Positions 9,948 through 19,534 are shown, counted from the first letter of the stretch. The stretch is DNA of 64,000 nt from Marmoricola sp. OAE513 (GCF_040546585.1 NZ_JBEPOC010000001.1:3472001-3536000); one strand, 5' to 3'. The notes: a model not told the origin generated them from the sequence alone. Numbers and translations: made by a program.

Positions 9948-11438
9948 TCAGCGGTTCGCGCGCGCCGCGACCAGCTCGACCAGCGTGCTGATCCCGAAGC
10001 CGGTTCCGCCGCTGGGCACGTGGCCCCAGGGGCCGCCGGTGTTGTAGCTCGGGCCGGCGATGTCGAAGTGCGCCCACGGCACGTCCTCGACGAACTGCTC
10101 GAGGAACGCCGCGGCGTACAGGGCCGAACCCCAGCGCACCCAGTTGTGCTGCAGCAGGTCCGCGACCTTGCTCTCGGTGCGCACGCTGGTGCGCTGCTCC
10201 GGCGGGATGGGCAGGTGCCAGAACAGCTCGCCGGTGACCCCGGCGGCTCGTTCGACCTCGGCCACCGTCTCGTCGTCACCGAACAGGCCGGCGATCCGGT
10301 CGCCGAGCGCGACCACGCACGGACCGGTCAGCGTCGAGATCTCGAAGATCACCTCGGGCGCCTCACGCGCCGCCATGGTGAGGGCGTCGGCGAGGATCAG
10401 CCGGCCCTCGGCGTCGGTGTTGGTGACCTCGACGGTCTTGCCCGAGTACATCGAGAGGACGTCGCCCGGTCGCATCGAGGTGCCGCTCACCATGTTCTCC
10501 GCGATCGGCACGTACGCCGTCACCGCCACCGGGAGCTCGAGCGCGGCGACCGCGTGGATCGCCGCGACGACCGCAGCGGCTCCGGCCATGTCGGACTTCA
10601 TCGCCGACATCGATCCGCCGGGCTTGATGGTCAGGCCGCCGGAGTCGAAGGTGATGCCCTTGCCGACGAGCGCAACCGAGCCGCGTGGTTCGGCCGGCGC
10701 CCAGGTGAGCTTGACCAGGCACGGGGGATTGGCCGAGCCGAGGCCGACGCCGAGGATGCCGCCGCAGCCGAGCTTCTTCAGCTGAGCCGCGGTGACGAGC
10801 TCGTAGCCGACCTGGGTGCCCTTGGTCAGCTTCTGGATCTCGGCGGCGAACTTGGTGGGGACCAGGGCGTTCGGGGGAGTGTTCACCCAGTCGCGCGCCT
10901 TGGCGGTGAGGTCCCCGAGCAGCACCGCGTGATCGAGCGCCGCGACGACGTCGGACCGTCGGGCCCCGTAGCTGAGCACGACCACGTCGGCCAGGGAGAC
11001 CTTGCGCGGCTTCGACTTGAACGCCTCGAACCGGTACAGGCCGGAGAGGAAACCTTCGGCGACCGCCCGGACGTGGTCGGCGTCGTCGGCGGGCAGCGCG
11101 AGCGCGACCGAGGCCACGTTGCCGAGCGACCGGGAAGCGACGCCGGCAGCGCGGCGTACCTTCTCGGGAGTCAGCGCGTCACGGTCCCCGAGCCCGACGA
11201 CGAGCAGCTGGCCGGCGTTCACCTGGTCACCCGCCGGGACCCGTGCGGTCTCACCCGGCGCACCGGTGAACCCGGCTGCCGCGAGGAGCGGTGCGAAGCC
11301 CCGCCCGTACGCCGCGGCGACCGCCTCGGCACCACCGAGAGGCACCGCAGCGCCCTTCTTGTCGGTCCCGACCCCGATGACGACGAGGTCGGTGCGGACT
11401 CGGTCGGCCGCGGCCTTGCGCAGCGTGTAGGTCGTCAC
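9948..11438 (-). CDS. pepA: Leucyl aminopeptidase (M17)
   Basis: A 496-residue cytosolic metallo-aminopeptidase that removes N-terminal residues from peptides. The C-terminal catalytic domain has the metal and catalytic residues in [16 protein letters not shown] (258-273) and the M17 signature NTDAEGRL (340-347). The N-terminal domain (to about residue 160) is the less conserved macrodomain-like part. Length is normal. It is divergent from gcvT, an arrangement that also occurs, from memory, in M. tuberculosis. Confidence 0.95.
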   Translation of the reverse strand: MTTYTLRKAAADRVRTDLVVIGVGTDKKGAAVPLGGAEAVAAAYGRGFAPLLAAAGFTGAPGETARVPAGDQVNAGQLLVVGLGDRDALTPEKVRRAAGVASRSLGNVASVALALPADDADHVRAVAEGFLSGLYRFEAFKSKPRKVSLADVVVLSYGARRSDVVAALDHAVLLGDLTAKARDWVNTPPNALVPTKFAAEIQKLTKGTQVGYELVTAAQLKKLGCGGILGVGLGSANPPCLVKLTWAPAEPRGSVALVGKGITFDSGGLTIKPGGSMSAMKSDMAGAAAVVAAIHAVAALELPVAVTAYVPIAENMVSGTSMRPGDVLSMYSGKTVEVTNTDAEGRLILADALTMAAREAPEVIFEISTLTGPCVVALGDRIAGLFGDDETVAEVERAAGVTGELFWHLPIPPEQRTSVRTESKVADLLQHNWVRWGSALYAAAFLEQFVEDVPWAHFDIAGPSYNTGGPWGHVPSGGTGFGISTLVELVAARANR

Positions 11439-11452
11439 GGGTCGAGGTTACC

Positions 11453-11500
11453 GAGTGTGCGAGCTTGCTCGTGACCGAGTGGCCAAGCTTGCTCGTGACG
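11453..11500 (+). repeat. Tandem 24-bp palindromic repeat
   Basis: Two copies in tandem (11453-11476 and 11477-11500) of a unit beginning GAGTG and containing AGCTTGCTCGTGAC; a third, degraded copy begins at 11501. A further copy lies at 2740-2763 on the other strand. The array fills most of the 95-bp gap between the divergent pepA and gcvT genes, so it overlaps their promoters. Confidence 0.75.
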
Positions 11501-11533
11501 GAGTGGTCGAGCTGCTGCGGTAACTTCTCCCTC

Positions 11534-12631
11534 ATGGCCCTCAAGCAGTCCGTCCTGCACGACCGTCACGTCGCCCTCGGTGCGAAGTTCTCCGAGTTCG
11601 GTGGCTGGGAGATGCCGCTGCAGTACGCCGGTGTCGTCCCCGAGCACACCGCTGTGCGCGAGGCCGTCGGGGTCTTCGACGTCAGCCACCTCGGCAAGGT
11701 CGTCGTGCGCGGCGAGGGTGCGCTGGAGTTCATCAACTCCTGCTTCACCAACGACCTCGGTCGGATCGAGAAGGGCAAGGCGCAGTACACGTTGTGCTGC
11801 GACGAGGAGACCGGCGGCGTCGTCGACGACCTGATCGTCTACCTCAAGGACGACGACCACCTGCTGCTGGTGCCGAACGCGGCCAACACCGCCGAGGTCG
11901 TACGGCGCCTCGAGGCCAAGGCGCCCGCCGGCCTGACGATCACCGACCACCACGAGACGCATGCCGTGCTCGCCGTCCAGGGGACGAAGTCCGACGAGGT
12001 GCTCCAGGCGCTGGACCTCCCCACCGGTCACGACTACATGGCGTTCGCCGAAGCCCCTTTCGACGGTACCGACGTCGTCGTCTGCCGTACCGGCTACACG
12101 GGGGAGCGCGGCTACGAGCTGATCGCCCCCAACGAGATCGCGGGTGCGTTGTGGGACGCGCTGTTCGAGGCGGGGGCGGCGTACGACCTCGCGCCGTGCG
12201 GTCTCGGCGCCCGCGACACCCTGCGCACGGAGATGGGCTACCCGCTGCACGGCCAGGACATCTCGATGTCGATCACGCCTGTCCAGGCGCGGATCGGTTG
12301 GGCGATCGGCTGGAAGAAGGACGCGTTCTGGGGCAAGGCCGCCTTGGAGGCCGAGCGGGAGGCGGGCCCGAAGGTCACCCTGCGTGGTCTGGTCGCCTCG
12401 GGTCGTGGCATCCCGCGGCCCCACATGAGTGTCCGGCTCACCGGCGACATGCCGATCGGGGAGATCACCTCGGGAACGTTCTCGCCGACGCTGAAGAAGG
12501 GCATCGCGCTGGCGCTGATCAACTCCCAGGTCGCTGAGGGCGCCGAGGTGTCCGTCGACGTCCGGGGACGCTCGGAGATCTTCGTGGTGACCAAACCGCC
12601 GTTCGTCACCGCCGGCGTACGGGAGGCGTGA
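11534..12631 (+). CDS. gcvT: Aminomethyltransferase of the glycine cleavage system
   Basis: The 365-residue T protein transfers the aminomethyl carbon of glycine from the H protein to tetrahydrofolate. Recognisable segments are [26 protein letters not shown] near the start, [13 protein letters not shown] in the middle and [17 protein letters not shown], which holds the catalytic Asp region. The ATG at 11534 gives the normal length; upstream in-frame codons run through the repeat array. No glycine riboswitch is visible in the short leader. gcvP and gcvH are not nearby. Confidence 0.95.
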   Translation: MALKQSVLHDRHVALGAKFSEFGGWEMPLQYAGVVPEHTAVREAVGVFDVSHLGKVVVRGEGALEFINSCFTNDLGRIEKGKAQYTLCCDEETGGVVDDLIVYLKDDDHLLLVPNAANTAEVVRRLEAKAPAGLTITDHHETHAVLAVQGTKSDEVLQALDLPTGHDYMAFAEAPFDGTDVVVCRTGYTGERGYELIAPNEIAGALWDALFEAGAAYDLAPCGLGARDTLRTEMGYPLHGQDISMSITPVQARIGWAIGWKKDAFWGKAALEAEREAGPKVTLRGLVASGRGIPRPHMSVRLTGDMPIGEITSGTFSPTLKKGIALALINSQVAEGAEVSVDVRGRSEIFVVTKPPFVTAGVREA

Positions 12632-12632
12632 G

Positions 12633-12881
12633 ATGACGAACTCTCCCGAACCGACCGCGTTCCCTGCTGCCTCGGCGCAGGTGCCCTGGTGGTGGCAGCA
12701 CCTGGACGCCGACGGGGCGGTGCTCGAACCGGCCGACGGCCGTCAGGAGTTCCCGACCCGCAGCGACGCAGAGTCGTGGGTGGGAGAGTTCTGGGCCGAC
12801 CTGGCCGACGAGGGCGTCGCCTCGGTCACCCTGTTCGAGGGCGACCGCGAGGTGTACGGCCCCATGTCCCTCGAGGCGTAG
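12633..12881 (+). CDS. Small hypothetical protein
   Basis: An 82-residue acidic protein starting one base after the gcvT stop, so it is translationally close to gcvT. It contains VPWWWQHLDADG, AESWVGEFWADL and a last strand VTLFEGDREVYGPMSL. The Trp content and length suggest a compact alpha/beta fold, but no family is recognised. Co-transcription with gcvT is likely. Confidence 0.7.
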   Translation: MTNSPEPTAFPAASAQVPWWWQHLDADGAVLEPADGRQEFPTRSDAESWVGEFWADLADEGVASVTLFEGDREVYGPMSLEA

Positions 12882-12893
12882 TCGGAGGAAGCC

Positions 12894-13472
12894 TCAGATC
12901 GGCTTGCCGCCGATGCGGACCTGCGGCTTCGGCAGACGCATGAACCGCAGCTGCAGCACGCGGGTGAACCCGTAGAACGTCGTGCCCTTGAGGCTCTCGC
13001 CCGGGAACTGCTCGGTCAGTGCCTTCTTCAGGCGGAAGCGGATCGTCACGACGTCGACGACCAGCAGCACCATCGTGACGGTCTGCAGGATGCCTGCGGC
13101 GTTCTGGACGTCCTTGTTCCCCACGGAGCCGGCGACCAGGATCACCAGCAGGATCGGCAGGATGAACTCGGTGAACATCAGGCGGGAGTCGACCCAGTCG
13201 CGGACCGCACGCTTGACGGGACCCTTGTCCCGCGCGGGGAGGTACTTCTCCTCGCCGTTCTTCATGCCTTCGCGGATCCGCTTGTTCGAGTCCCCACGGG
13301 TCTCGCGGAGCAGCTTCGCGGCTGCCTTCTTGTCGCCGGCCGCCTGGGCGCGCGCCTTGGCGGCCGCCTCGGCCTCCTTGCGGGTCGGCGTCGGGCGCCC
13401 CTTCTTGTCCGCTGCCGCGCTCTCGACGGGCTGGGACTCGGGGACTGAGGAGCTATCGGAACGACCGAACAA
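12894..13472 (-). CDS. DUF3043 membrane protein
   Basis: A 192-residue actinobacterial protein. A charged N-terminal half contains the family mark GRPTPTRKEAEAAAKARA; two hydrophobic segments follow (about 101-117 and 127-143), then FYGFTRVLQLRFMRLPKP. I chose the TTG at 13472-13470, giving MFGRSDSS, because AGAAGG lies 8 nt before it and family members usually begin M-F-x-R. The frame is open far upstream, but there it is the shadow of the histidine kinase gene. Function is unknown. Confidence 0.82.
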   Translation of the reverse strand: MFGRSDSSSVPESQPVESAAADKKGRPTPTRKEAEAAAKARAQAAGDKKAAAKLLRETRGDSNKRIREGMKNGEEKYLPARDKGPVKRAVRDWVDSRLMFTEFILPILLVILVAGSVGNKDVQNAAGILQTVTMVLLVVDVVTIRFRLKKALTEQFPGESLKGTTFYGFTRVLQLRFMRLPKPQVRIGGKPI

Positions 13473-13613
13473 CGTGGATGCCTTCTCGAACAGGGGAGGA
13501 ACAGATCGAGTGAAGACTACCTGTCGCCCGTTGGGCCCGGCCGCGAGGACCGAAGGGCCCGGTCCCCGGCATTTCGGAGACGAAACGATGTCCGTTTTGT
13601 CACACTTGTCATC

Positions 13614-14825
13614 GTGAGGGAGTCTTATGTCGATCTCGAGCGCGAAGCAGAGCTGCGTGCCTACGCGGTGCTCGACGCCGAGCAGATCCCGGCGTTGGAG
13701 CGGATCGCCGACCTCGCCGCGGAGATCTGCGGCATGGCGGTGGCCGAGGTCAACGCCGTCTCGCTGGACGACGTCGTGCACGTCGCGACCACCAACCGCG
13801 ACCACCTGCGGGTACCGCGTGAGTTCTCGTTCTGCAGCCCGGTGATCAGCTACGGGGTCGACACCTACACGGTGGTGGACGCGACGAAGCAGGAGCCGTT
13901 CGCCTCCAGCCCGTACGTGACCGGTGAGCGGGCCTCGATCCGCTCGTACGCCGCCGCGCGGATGGTCGGGCCGACGGGAGTCGTCCTGGGCAACCTGTGC
14001 GTCTTCGACTACGAACCGCGTGAGGTCACGATCGACCAGCTCGCCGCGCTGCAGTCGCTGTCGGCGACGATCGTCGAGATCCTGGAGATGCGCCGCACCG
14101 AGCGTGAGCTTGCGACGGCGCTCAACCGACTCGCCGGGTCGCACCGCGCGTTGCACTCCTCGAACGAGTCGCTGGAGGCCTTCGCCGGCCAGATCAGCCA
14201 CGACCTGCAGGCGCCGCTGACCGCGGTCGAGGTCGCGCTCGAGCTGCTCGAGGACGAGGTCGACCTCTCCGAGGACGCGCAAATGCTGCTCGGGCACGCG
14301 CGCTCCGGTGGACGCCGGATGCAGAGCACGATCACCGAGCTCCTCGACTTCGCGGTCGCCGGGTCCTCGAGCCCGACCGTCCCGGTCGACCTGAACGAGG
14401 TGGTCAGCGAGGTCCTCGCCGACCTGGACTGGAGCCTGACCGACGCCAAGATCGAGGTCGAACCGCTGCCCGCCGTCCTGGGTCAGAGCGCCGAGCTGCG
14501 AGCGGTGATGCAGAACCTGGTCGCCAACGCCGTGAAGTTCTCCGCACCGACCGCGGTGCCGCACATCCAGATCCACGGCGAGAGCCACGACGGCACGGTC
14601 CGGGTGACCGTCGCCGACAACGGTCCGGGCGTGCCGGAGGAGCAGCGCGAGGCTGTCTTCGGCCTCAACGTCCGCGGCGACACCGACGTAGCCGGTTACG
14701 GGATCGGGCTCGCGACCTGCGCCCGGATCGTCCGGACCCGACGCGGAGCGATCGGGGTCGACCCGTCACCGACCGGCGGCTCGTCGTTCTGGTTCGAGCT
14801 ACCTGCTGCGGGCCAGCTCGCCTAG
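13614..14825 (+). CDS. Orphan GAF-domain sensor histidine kinase
   Basis: A 403-residue soluble kinase. A GAF domain covers about 20-155 (with FCSPVISYG and GNLCVFD). HisKA follows with phospho-acceptor H196 in QISHDLQAPL, and HATPase_c has the N box NLVANAVKFS, the G1 box DNGPGVPE and GYGIGLA. There is no membrane segment, so it senses a cytoplasmic signal or a ligand bound by GAF. No response regulator is adjacent. Its stop codon overlaps the stop of the convergent nadA gene in a shared CTAG. Confidence 0.88.
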   Translation: MRESYVDLEREAELRAYAVLDAEQIPALERIADLAAEICGMAVAEVNAVSLDDVVHVATTNRDHLRVPREFSFCSPVISYGVDTYTVVDATKQEPFASSPYVTGERASIRSYAAARMVGPTGVVLGNLCVFDYEPREVTIDQLAALQSLSATIVEILEMRRTERELATALNRLAGSHRALHSSNESLEAFAGQISHDLQAPLTAVEVALELLEDEVDLSEDAQMLLGHARSGGRRMQSTITELLDFAVAGSSSPTVPVDLNEVVSEVLADLDWSLTDAKIEVEPLPAVLGQSAELRAVMQNLVANAVKFSAPTAVPHIQIHGESHDGTVRVTVADNGPGVPEEQREAVFGLNVRGDTDVAGYGIGLATCARIVRTRRGAIGVDPSPTGGSSFWFELPAAGQLA

Positions 14826-15997
14826 TCCTTGCTGGTGCGACCCGGGAGGTCGAGCATCCGCTGCAGGGCGACCTTCGCCCACTTCTCGGTCTCCCCGTCG
14901 ACCTGGATCTGGTTGACCACGGTGCCCTCGACCAGTGACTCGAGCGCCCAGACCAGGTGCGGCAGGTCGATCCGGTTCATCGTCGAGCAGTAGCAGACGG
15001 TCTTGTCGAGGAAGACGATGTTCTTGTCGGGATGCGCGTTGGCCAGCCGCTTGACCAGGTTGAGCTCGGTACCGATCGCCCAGCTCGAACCGGCCGGCGC
15101 GGCCTCGATCGTGTTGATGATGAACTCGGTCGACCCGACCTTGTCCGCCTTCAGCACGACGTCGTGCGCGCACTCGGGGTGCACCAGGACCTGGACGTCC
15201 GGGATGGTCGCGCGGAGCTCGTCGACGACCTCGGCCGAGAACCGCCCGTGCACCGAGCAGTGCCCCTTCCAGAGGATCACCTTCGCGGCACGCAGCTCCT
15301 CCACGGTGTTGCCGCCGTTGGGGAGCAGCGGGTTCCACACGATGCAGTCGTCGAGGGAGTACCCGAGCTTGAGGACGGCGGTGTTGCGGCCGAGGTGCTG
15401 GTCGGGGAAGAACAGGACCTTGGTGTCCGGACCCTTCTGGGCGAACGCCCACTCCAGTGCGACGTCGGCGTTCGAGGAGGTGCAGACGGCGCCGTCGTGG
15501 TTGCCGCAGAACGCCTTGATGTCGGCCGAGGAGTTCATGTACGTGATCGGCACGACGACGTCGGCGACCCCTGCGTCGGTCAGCGCGTCCCAGGCGTCCT
15601 GGACCTGACCGAGGCGGGCCATGTCCGCCATCGAGCAGCCGGCCGCTAGGTCGGGGAGGATCACCTTCTGGTCGTCGCTGGTGAGGATGTCGGCCGACTC
15701 GGCCATGAAGTGCACGCCGCAGAAGACGATGAACTCGGCTTCCGGTCGCGCTGCCGCGTCCTTGGCGAGCTTGAAGGAGTCACCCATCACGTCGGCGAAC
15801 TGCACGACCTCGTCGCGCTGGTAGTGGTGACCGAGGACGAACACCCGGTTGCCGAGCTTGGCCTTGGCCGCCTCGGCGCGCGCGACCAGGTCCGGATCGG
15901 ACGCAGCGGGCAGGTCGCCCGGGCACTCGACACCCCGTTCTGAGGACAAGTCCTTGCCCCGTCCCAGCGGAAGCAGCGGCAGGTCGATCGTGGTCAT
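14822..15997 (-). CDS. nadA: Quinolinate synthase
   Basis: The 391-residue 4Fe-4S enzyme condenses iminoaspartate with dihydroxyacetone phosphate to quinolinate for NAD synthesis. Probable cluster Cys residues lie in FCGVHFMAES, HPECAHDV and KTVCYCSTMNRID. The ATG at 15997-15995 has GGGAGG close upstream, and the substrate motif GHHYQRDEVVQFAD lies near residue 55. nadB and nadC are not next to it, so NAD genes are dispersed here. Confidence 0.95.
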   Translation of the reverse strand: MTTIDLPLLPLGRGKDLSSERGVECPGDLPAASDPDLVARAEAAKAKLGNRVFVLGHHYQRDEVVQFADVMGDSFKLAKDAAARPEAEFIVFCGVHFMAESADILTSDDQKVILPDLAAGCSMADMARLGQVQDAWDALTDAGVADVVVPITYMNSSADIKAFCGNHDGAVCTSSNADVALEWAFAQKGPDTKVLFFPDQHLGRNTAVLKLGYSLDDCIVWNPLLPNGGNTVEELRAAKVILWKGHCSVHGRFSAEVVDELRATIPDVQVLVHPECAHDVVLKADKVGSTEFIINTIEAAPAGSSWAIGTELNLVKRLANAHPDKNIVFLDKTVCYCSTMNRIDLPHLVWALESLVEGTVVNQIQVDGETEKWAKVALQRMLDLPGRTSKD

Positions 15998-16087
15998 GGG
16001 GACATCCTCCCACGGGGGTACGACTGGATCACGGGGGGAACCACGGCGCGGGCGGCTGCATTCCGCACGCGGGGGTAGAAGTGACCC

Positions 16088-16492
16088 ATGACGTACCCGA
16101 CGCTGCTGCACACCGTCCTGGACACGACCGACGTCCGCGGTACGGCGGAGTTCTACCGGCAACTGCTGGGTCTGCAGTACCGGCCTGGTGACGCGCCGGA
16201 CGAAAGCGGCCCGGACCCCGACTGGCTCGTCCTGCTGGGCGGCAACGGTGGTCGCGCGCTGGCCTTCCAGCAGGTCGAGCACCTGGAGCGCACCACCTGG
16301 CCGGACCACGACGTACCGATGCAGATGCACCTCGACCTGACCGTGCCCGACGTGACGGAGCTGGAGCACCAGCGCGATCGAGCACGGGATCTCGGCGCCG
16401 AGATGGTGCTGGACCGCAGCGACCACGACGAGGAGCCGCTGTACGTGCTGAGGGACCCCGCCGGTCACCCGTTCTGCATCTTCGTGGCCTGA
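16088..16492 (+). CDS. VOC (glyoxalase/dioxygenase superfamily) protein
   Basis: A 134-residue protein with two beta-alpha-beta-beta-beta modules typical of the vicinal oxygen chelate fold: LHTVLDTTDVRGTAEFYRQL at the start and MHLDLTVPDV, then YVLRDPAGHPFCIF at the end. The His and acidic positions (H12, H81, the DPAGHPFCI tail) fit a metal or ligand site. The substrate is unknown. It is divergent from nadA and 37 nt before the glycerate kinase gene. Confidence 0.85.
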   Translation: MTYPTLLHTVLDTTDVRGTAEFYRQLLGLQYRPGDAPDESGPDPDWLVLLGGNGGRALAFQQVEHLERTTWPDHDVPMQMHLDLTVPDVTELEHQRDRARDLGAEMVLDRSDHDEEPLYVLRDPAGHPFCIFVA

Positions 16493-16529
16493 CCCGTCTG
16501 CTCGGACGGCCCTACGGCAGGATGGCCGC

Positions 16530-17624
16530 ATGCGCGTCGTGATCGCGCCGGACAAGTTCGCCGGCACCCTGAGCGCCGTCGAGGCGGCCCGCGCGATCGC
16601 CACCGGCTGGTCCCGCCGGGTTCCGGACGCCGAGCTCGTCGAGGTGCCGCTCTCCGACGGCGGTCCGGGCTTCGTCGACGTCCTGCACGCGGCGCTCGGC
16701 GGTGAGCTGATCGCCGTTACCGTTCCCGACCCGTACGGCGAACCTGTCCCGGCCACGGTGCTGCTGGTCGGCACCACGGCGTACGTCGAGACCGCCCAGG
16801 CCGTCGGCCTGCACCTGACCCCCGCTGAGCAGCGCCGCCCCACCGTCGGCTCGAGTCGCGGCGTCGGCGAGCTCATCGCGGCTGCCGTGGACGCCGGAGC
16901 AACCCGCGTCCTCATCGGTGCCGGGGGCACGGCGACCAACGACGGGGGAGCGGGCTTGCTCGCCGGGCTGGGAGCCACCGGTGCGGGAGCACCCCTCGAT
17001 GCCGGCCCCTACGGCCTAGACGGCCTGACGGCCGTCGACCTTGGCCCGGCGCATGCTGCGGTCGAGGACGTCGAGCTGGTGCTGGCCTCCGACGTCGACA
17101 CCCAGCTGCTCGGACTCATCGGCGCCACCAAGACCTACGGCCCGCAGAAGGGCTTGACCGAGGACGAGCTGCTCCTCGTCGACCGGCACCTGCAGACGTT
17201 CGCCGAGCTGACCGATCGCAAGGTCGCGACCGTCAAGGGCGCAGGTGCAGCAGGAGGCATCGGCTTCGCCCTGCTCCTGCTCGGCGCCGAGCGCGTGCCC
17301 GGCGTCGACGTCGTCGCCGGGGCAGTGGACCTCGCCGGCGCGCTCGTCGGCGCCGACCTCGTCATCACCGGCGAAGGAGCCTTCGACTTCTCCTCCCGCT
17401 CCGGCAAGGTCCCGTACGGCGTCGCGCAGTCCGCGACCGCAGCGCTGGTGCCGTGCATCGCGCTGGCCGGTCAGGTGCTGGTGGGATCCCGGGAGATGCG
17501 CGCCCTGGGGATCGAGGCGGCGTACTCGATCGTCGACCGGGTGGGGGAGGAGCGCGCCTTTGCCGCGCCGGCCGAGTCGCTGGCCGACCTGGCCGAGCGC
17601 GTTGCCCGGACCTGGGGCCGTTAG
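16530..17624 (+). CDS. glxK: Glycerate kinase (GlxK family)
   Basis: A 364-residue kinase of the glycerate kinase type I family, which phosphorylates glycerate. The family landmarks are VIAPDKFAGTLSAVEAARAI at the start, VPLSDGGPGFVDVL, the GAGGTATNDGGAGLL loop and VITGEGAFDFSSRSGKVPYG near residue 280. Length is normal (about 370). From memory, M. tuberculosis also has a glycerate kinase near its HesB gene at Rv2204c-Rv2205c. Confidence 0.92.
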   Translation: MRVVIAPDKFAGTLSAVEAARAIATGWSRRVPDAELVEVPLSDGGPGFVDVLHAALGGELIAVTVPDPYGEPVPATVLLVGTTAYVETAQAVGLHLTPAEQRRPTVGSSRGVGELIAAAVDAGATRVLIGAGGTATNDGGAGLLAGLGATGAGAPLDAGPYGLDGLTAVDLGPAHAAVEDVELVLASDVDTQLLGLIGATKTYGPQKGLTEDELLLVDRHLQTFAELTDRKVATVKGAGAAGGIGFALLLLGAERVPGVDVVAGAVDLAGALVGADLVITGEGAFDFSSRSGKVPYGVAQSATAALVPCIALAGQVLVGSREMRALGIEAAYSIVDRVGEERAFAAPAESLADLAERVARTWGR

Positions 17625-17710
17625 CGCCGGGGAATATCCACCGGTGTGAGACCATTGGAACTGTTGAATGGTCCGCAACGGACCCCCACGAACACACCCG
17701 GGAGAGCACG

Positions 17711-18061
17711 ATGACCGAGCAGGTCGAGATCCGCACCGACAGCATCAACGTCACGGACACCGCCGCGTCCAAGGTGAAGAGCCTCCTCGAGCAGGAGGGC
17801 CGCGACGACCTGGCCCTGCGCATCGCCGTCCAGCCCGGTGGCTGCTCCGGCCTGCGCTACCAGCTGTTCTTCGACGAGCGCACCCTCGACGGCGACGTCG
17901 TCACGGACTTCAACGGCGTCAGCGTCGTCGTCGACCGGATGAGCGTGCCGTACCTGAACGGCGCCACGATCGACTTCGTCGACACCATCGAGAAGCAGGG
18001 CTTCACGATCGACAACCCGAACGCCACGGGTTCGTGCGCGTGCGGCGACAGCTTCAACTGA
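17711..18061 (+). CDS. erpA: A-type iron-sulfur carrier (HesB/ErpA family)
   Basis: A 116-residue protein that receives Fe-S clusters and passes them to apoproteins. The three conserved cysteines are C45 in QPGGCSGLRY and C109/C111 in GSCACGDSF. It lies next to two respiratory operons with Rieske and heme proteins and near a cysteine desulfurase. Its own promoter must lie in the 86-nt gap after glxK. A strong terminator follows directly. Confidence 0.93.
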   Translation: MTEQVEIRTDSINVTDTAASKVKSLLEQEGRDDLALRIAVQPGGCSGLRYQLFFDERTLDGDVVTDFNGVSVVVDRMSVPYLNGATIDFVDTIEKQGFTIDNPNATGSCACGDSFN

Positions 18062-18072
18062 TCTGAAACGCG

Positions 18073-18108
18073 AAAGGCGCCCGTCCCCCAAGGGGGACGG
18101 GCGCCTTT
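18073..18108. terminator. Bidirectional intrinsic terminator
   Basis: A perfect 16-bp stem, AAAGGCGCCCGTCCCC with its complement, encloses the loop CAAG. It ends in TTTCT on the plus side and mirrors this on the minus side. It separates erpA from the convergent small gene at 18115-18348 and can serve both. Confidence 0.9.
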
Positions 18109-18114
18109 CTGCTG

Positions 18115-18348
18115 TCAGTCGAGGTGCAGGTGCAGGCGCGCAGCCAGGTGCGCGGTGGCCTCGTCGACGTTGATGACCGGCTTCGGCATCTCGCGGTAGT
18201 CGACGTACTCCATGGAAGGCGCGTCGCCGAGGATGTCGAGCGAGGCGCGCTGGTCGGGGATACCCATCTCGGACGCGCACGCAGTGCAGTCCGTGTGCAT
18301 CTTCACGGTCGTGTCCTGGTCGTCGTAGGCAAGGCGTTCGTAGCTCAT
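18115..18348 (-). CDS. Small CxxC-containing hypothetical protein
   Basis: A 77-residue protein starting MSYERLAYDDQD. It holds one CxxC pair in HTDCTACASE, which could bind a metal or be redox active, and ends with an Ala/His/Leu-rich helix AHLAARLHLHLD. The gene converges on erpA and shares its terminator. The family is not recognised; position beside Fe-S and respiratory genes is the only hint to its role. Confidence 0.65.
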   Translation of the reverse strand: MSYERLAYDDQDTTVKMHTDCTACASEMGIPDQRASLDILGDAPSMEYVDYREMPKPVINVDEATAHLAARLHLHLD

Positions 18349-18460
18349 GTCCTCGACGTTATTGGCTACTTCCGGGTACTCCTACGTCTACCGGCCGGTA
18401 GGCTCCAGAGTTCACGAAGCGCTCACACGAACGCAACAATTCTCCCCAGACTGAGGACTC

Positions 18461-19435
18461 ATGCCGCTCCTGATCGCCGGTTCCATCGCCACCGACCACC
18501 TGATGAAGTTCGACGGGAAGTTCGAGGACTCGCTCGTCGTCGAGCAGCTCGACAAGCTCTCGGTCAGCTTCCTGGTCAACGACCTCGAGATCCGCCGCGG
18601 GGGAGTCGCCCCGAACATCTGCTTCGGCCTCGGTCAGCTCGGTCTCTCCGCGGTGCTGGTCGGTGCCGCCGGCGAGGACTTCACCGACTACCGCTCCTGG
18701 CTCGAGCGCCACGGCGTCGACTGCGAGTCGGTGCACATCTCTGAGACCAAGCACACCGCCCGCTTCGTCTGCACCACCGACACCACGATGGCGCAGTTCG
18801 CCTCGTTCTACCCCGGAGCGATGAGCGAGGCCCGCGAGATCGAGCTCGCCCCGATCGTCGAGCGCGTCGGTGCCCCCGACTACGTGCTGATCGGCGCGGA
18901 CGACCCGGACGGCATGCTCCGCCACACCGAGGAGTGCCGCCAGCGCGGCTACTCCTTCATCGCCGACCCGAGCCAGCAGCTGGCGTTCGGCGAGGGCGAC
19001 CTGATCCGCAAGCTGATCGAGGGCGCGACGTTCCTGTTCAGCAACGAGTACGAGTCGCACATGATCGAGCAGAAGACCGGCTGGTCGGCGGAGGAGATCC
19101 TCGGCCTGGTCGGTACGCAGGTGATCACCCTCGGCAAGGACGGCGTGAAGATCATCGCCCAGGGTCAGGAGCCGATCGTGGTGCCGGCGCTGAACAACGT
19201 CAACGCCGTCGAGCCGACCGGTGTCGGCGACGCCTTCCGCGCCGGCTTCCTGGCCGCGACCGAGTGGGGCCTCTCGCACGAGCGCGCCGCCCAGGTCGGC
19301 TGCACCATCGCGGCGTACGTCGTGGAGACCGTCGGCACCCAGGAGTACTCGTTCACCCGCGAGGAGTTCGTCGCGCGCCTCGGTGCGTCGTACGGCGACG
19401 AGGCCGCGGCCGAGGTGGGCAAGCACCTGAGCTGA
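18461..19435 (+). CDS. PfkB-family carbohydrate kinase, adenosine kinase-like
   Basis: A 324-residue ribokinase-fold enzyme. The start MPLLIAGSIATDHLMKF, the GGVAPNICFGLGQLG loop near residue 47 and the catalytic motif GVGDAFRAGF (about 249-258, Asp base) are plain. The sequence resembles, from memory, the mycobacterial adenosine kinase AdoK (Rv2202c), which also lies close to ctaC. Adenosine kinase is therefore the best guess; another sugar or nucleoside is possible. Confidence 0.88.
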   Translation: MPLLIAGSIATDHLMKFDGKFEDSLVVEQLDKLSVSFLVNDLEIRRGGVAPNICFGLGQLGLSAVLVGAAGEDFTDYRSWLERHGVDCESVHISETKHTARFVCTTDTTMAQFASFYPGAMSEAREIELAPIVERVGAPDYVLIGADDPDGMLRHTEECRQRGYSFIADPSQQLAFGEGDLIRKLIEGATFLFSNEYESHMIEQKTGWSAEEILGLVGTQVITLGKDGVKIIAQGQEPIVVPALNNVNAVEPTGVGDAFRAGFLAATEWGLSHERAAQVGCTIAAYVVETVGTQEYSFTREEFVARLGASYGDEAAAEVGKHLS

Positions 19436-19447
19436 TCCTCGACAGAG

Positions 19448-19525
19448 TTTCGGGGGAACCGGTGAAACTGCACCGACCTGGCGAAACTTCCCCTGTTCGG
19501 CGCGGAATCACGTGTTCCCCCGAAA
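19448..19525. repeat. Inverted repeat with 12-bp perfect arms
   Basis: TTTCGGGGGAAC (19448-19459) is repeated inverted as GTTCCCCCGAAA (19514-19525). The 54-nt interior has smaller fragments of the same kind (GGTGAAACTGCACC, GCGAAACTTCCCC). It fills the gap between the convergent PfkB and TusA genes. It may be a terminator or a small mobile-type palindrome; no T-run is present. Confidence 0.6.
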
Positions 19526-19534
19526 TTCCGTCAC

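Noticed and set aside
11501-11533. Glycine riboswitch before gcvT
   Set aside because: The leader is too short and lacks the conserved blocks of that riboswitch.
13473-14588. N-terminal extension of the DUF3043 frame to 14588
   Set aside because: The extension is antisense to the histidine kinase and shows no family sequence; the TTG at 13472 fits better.
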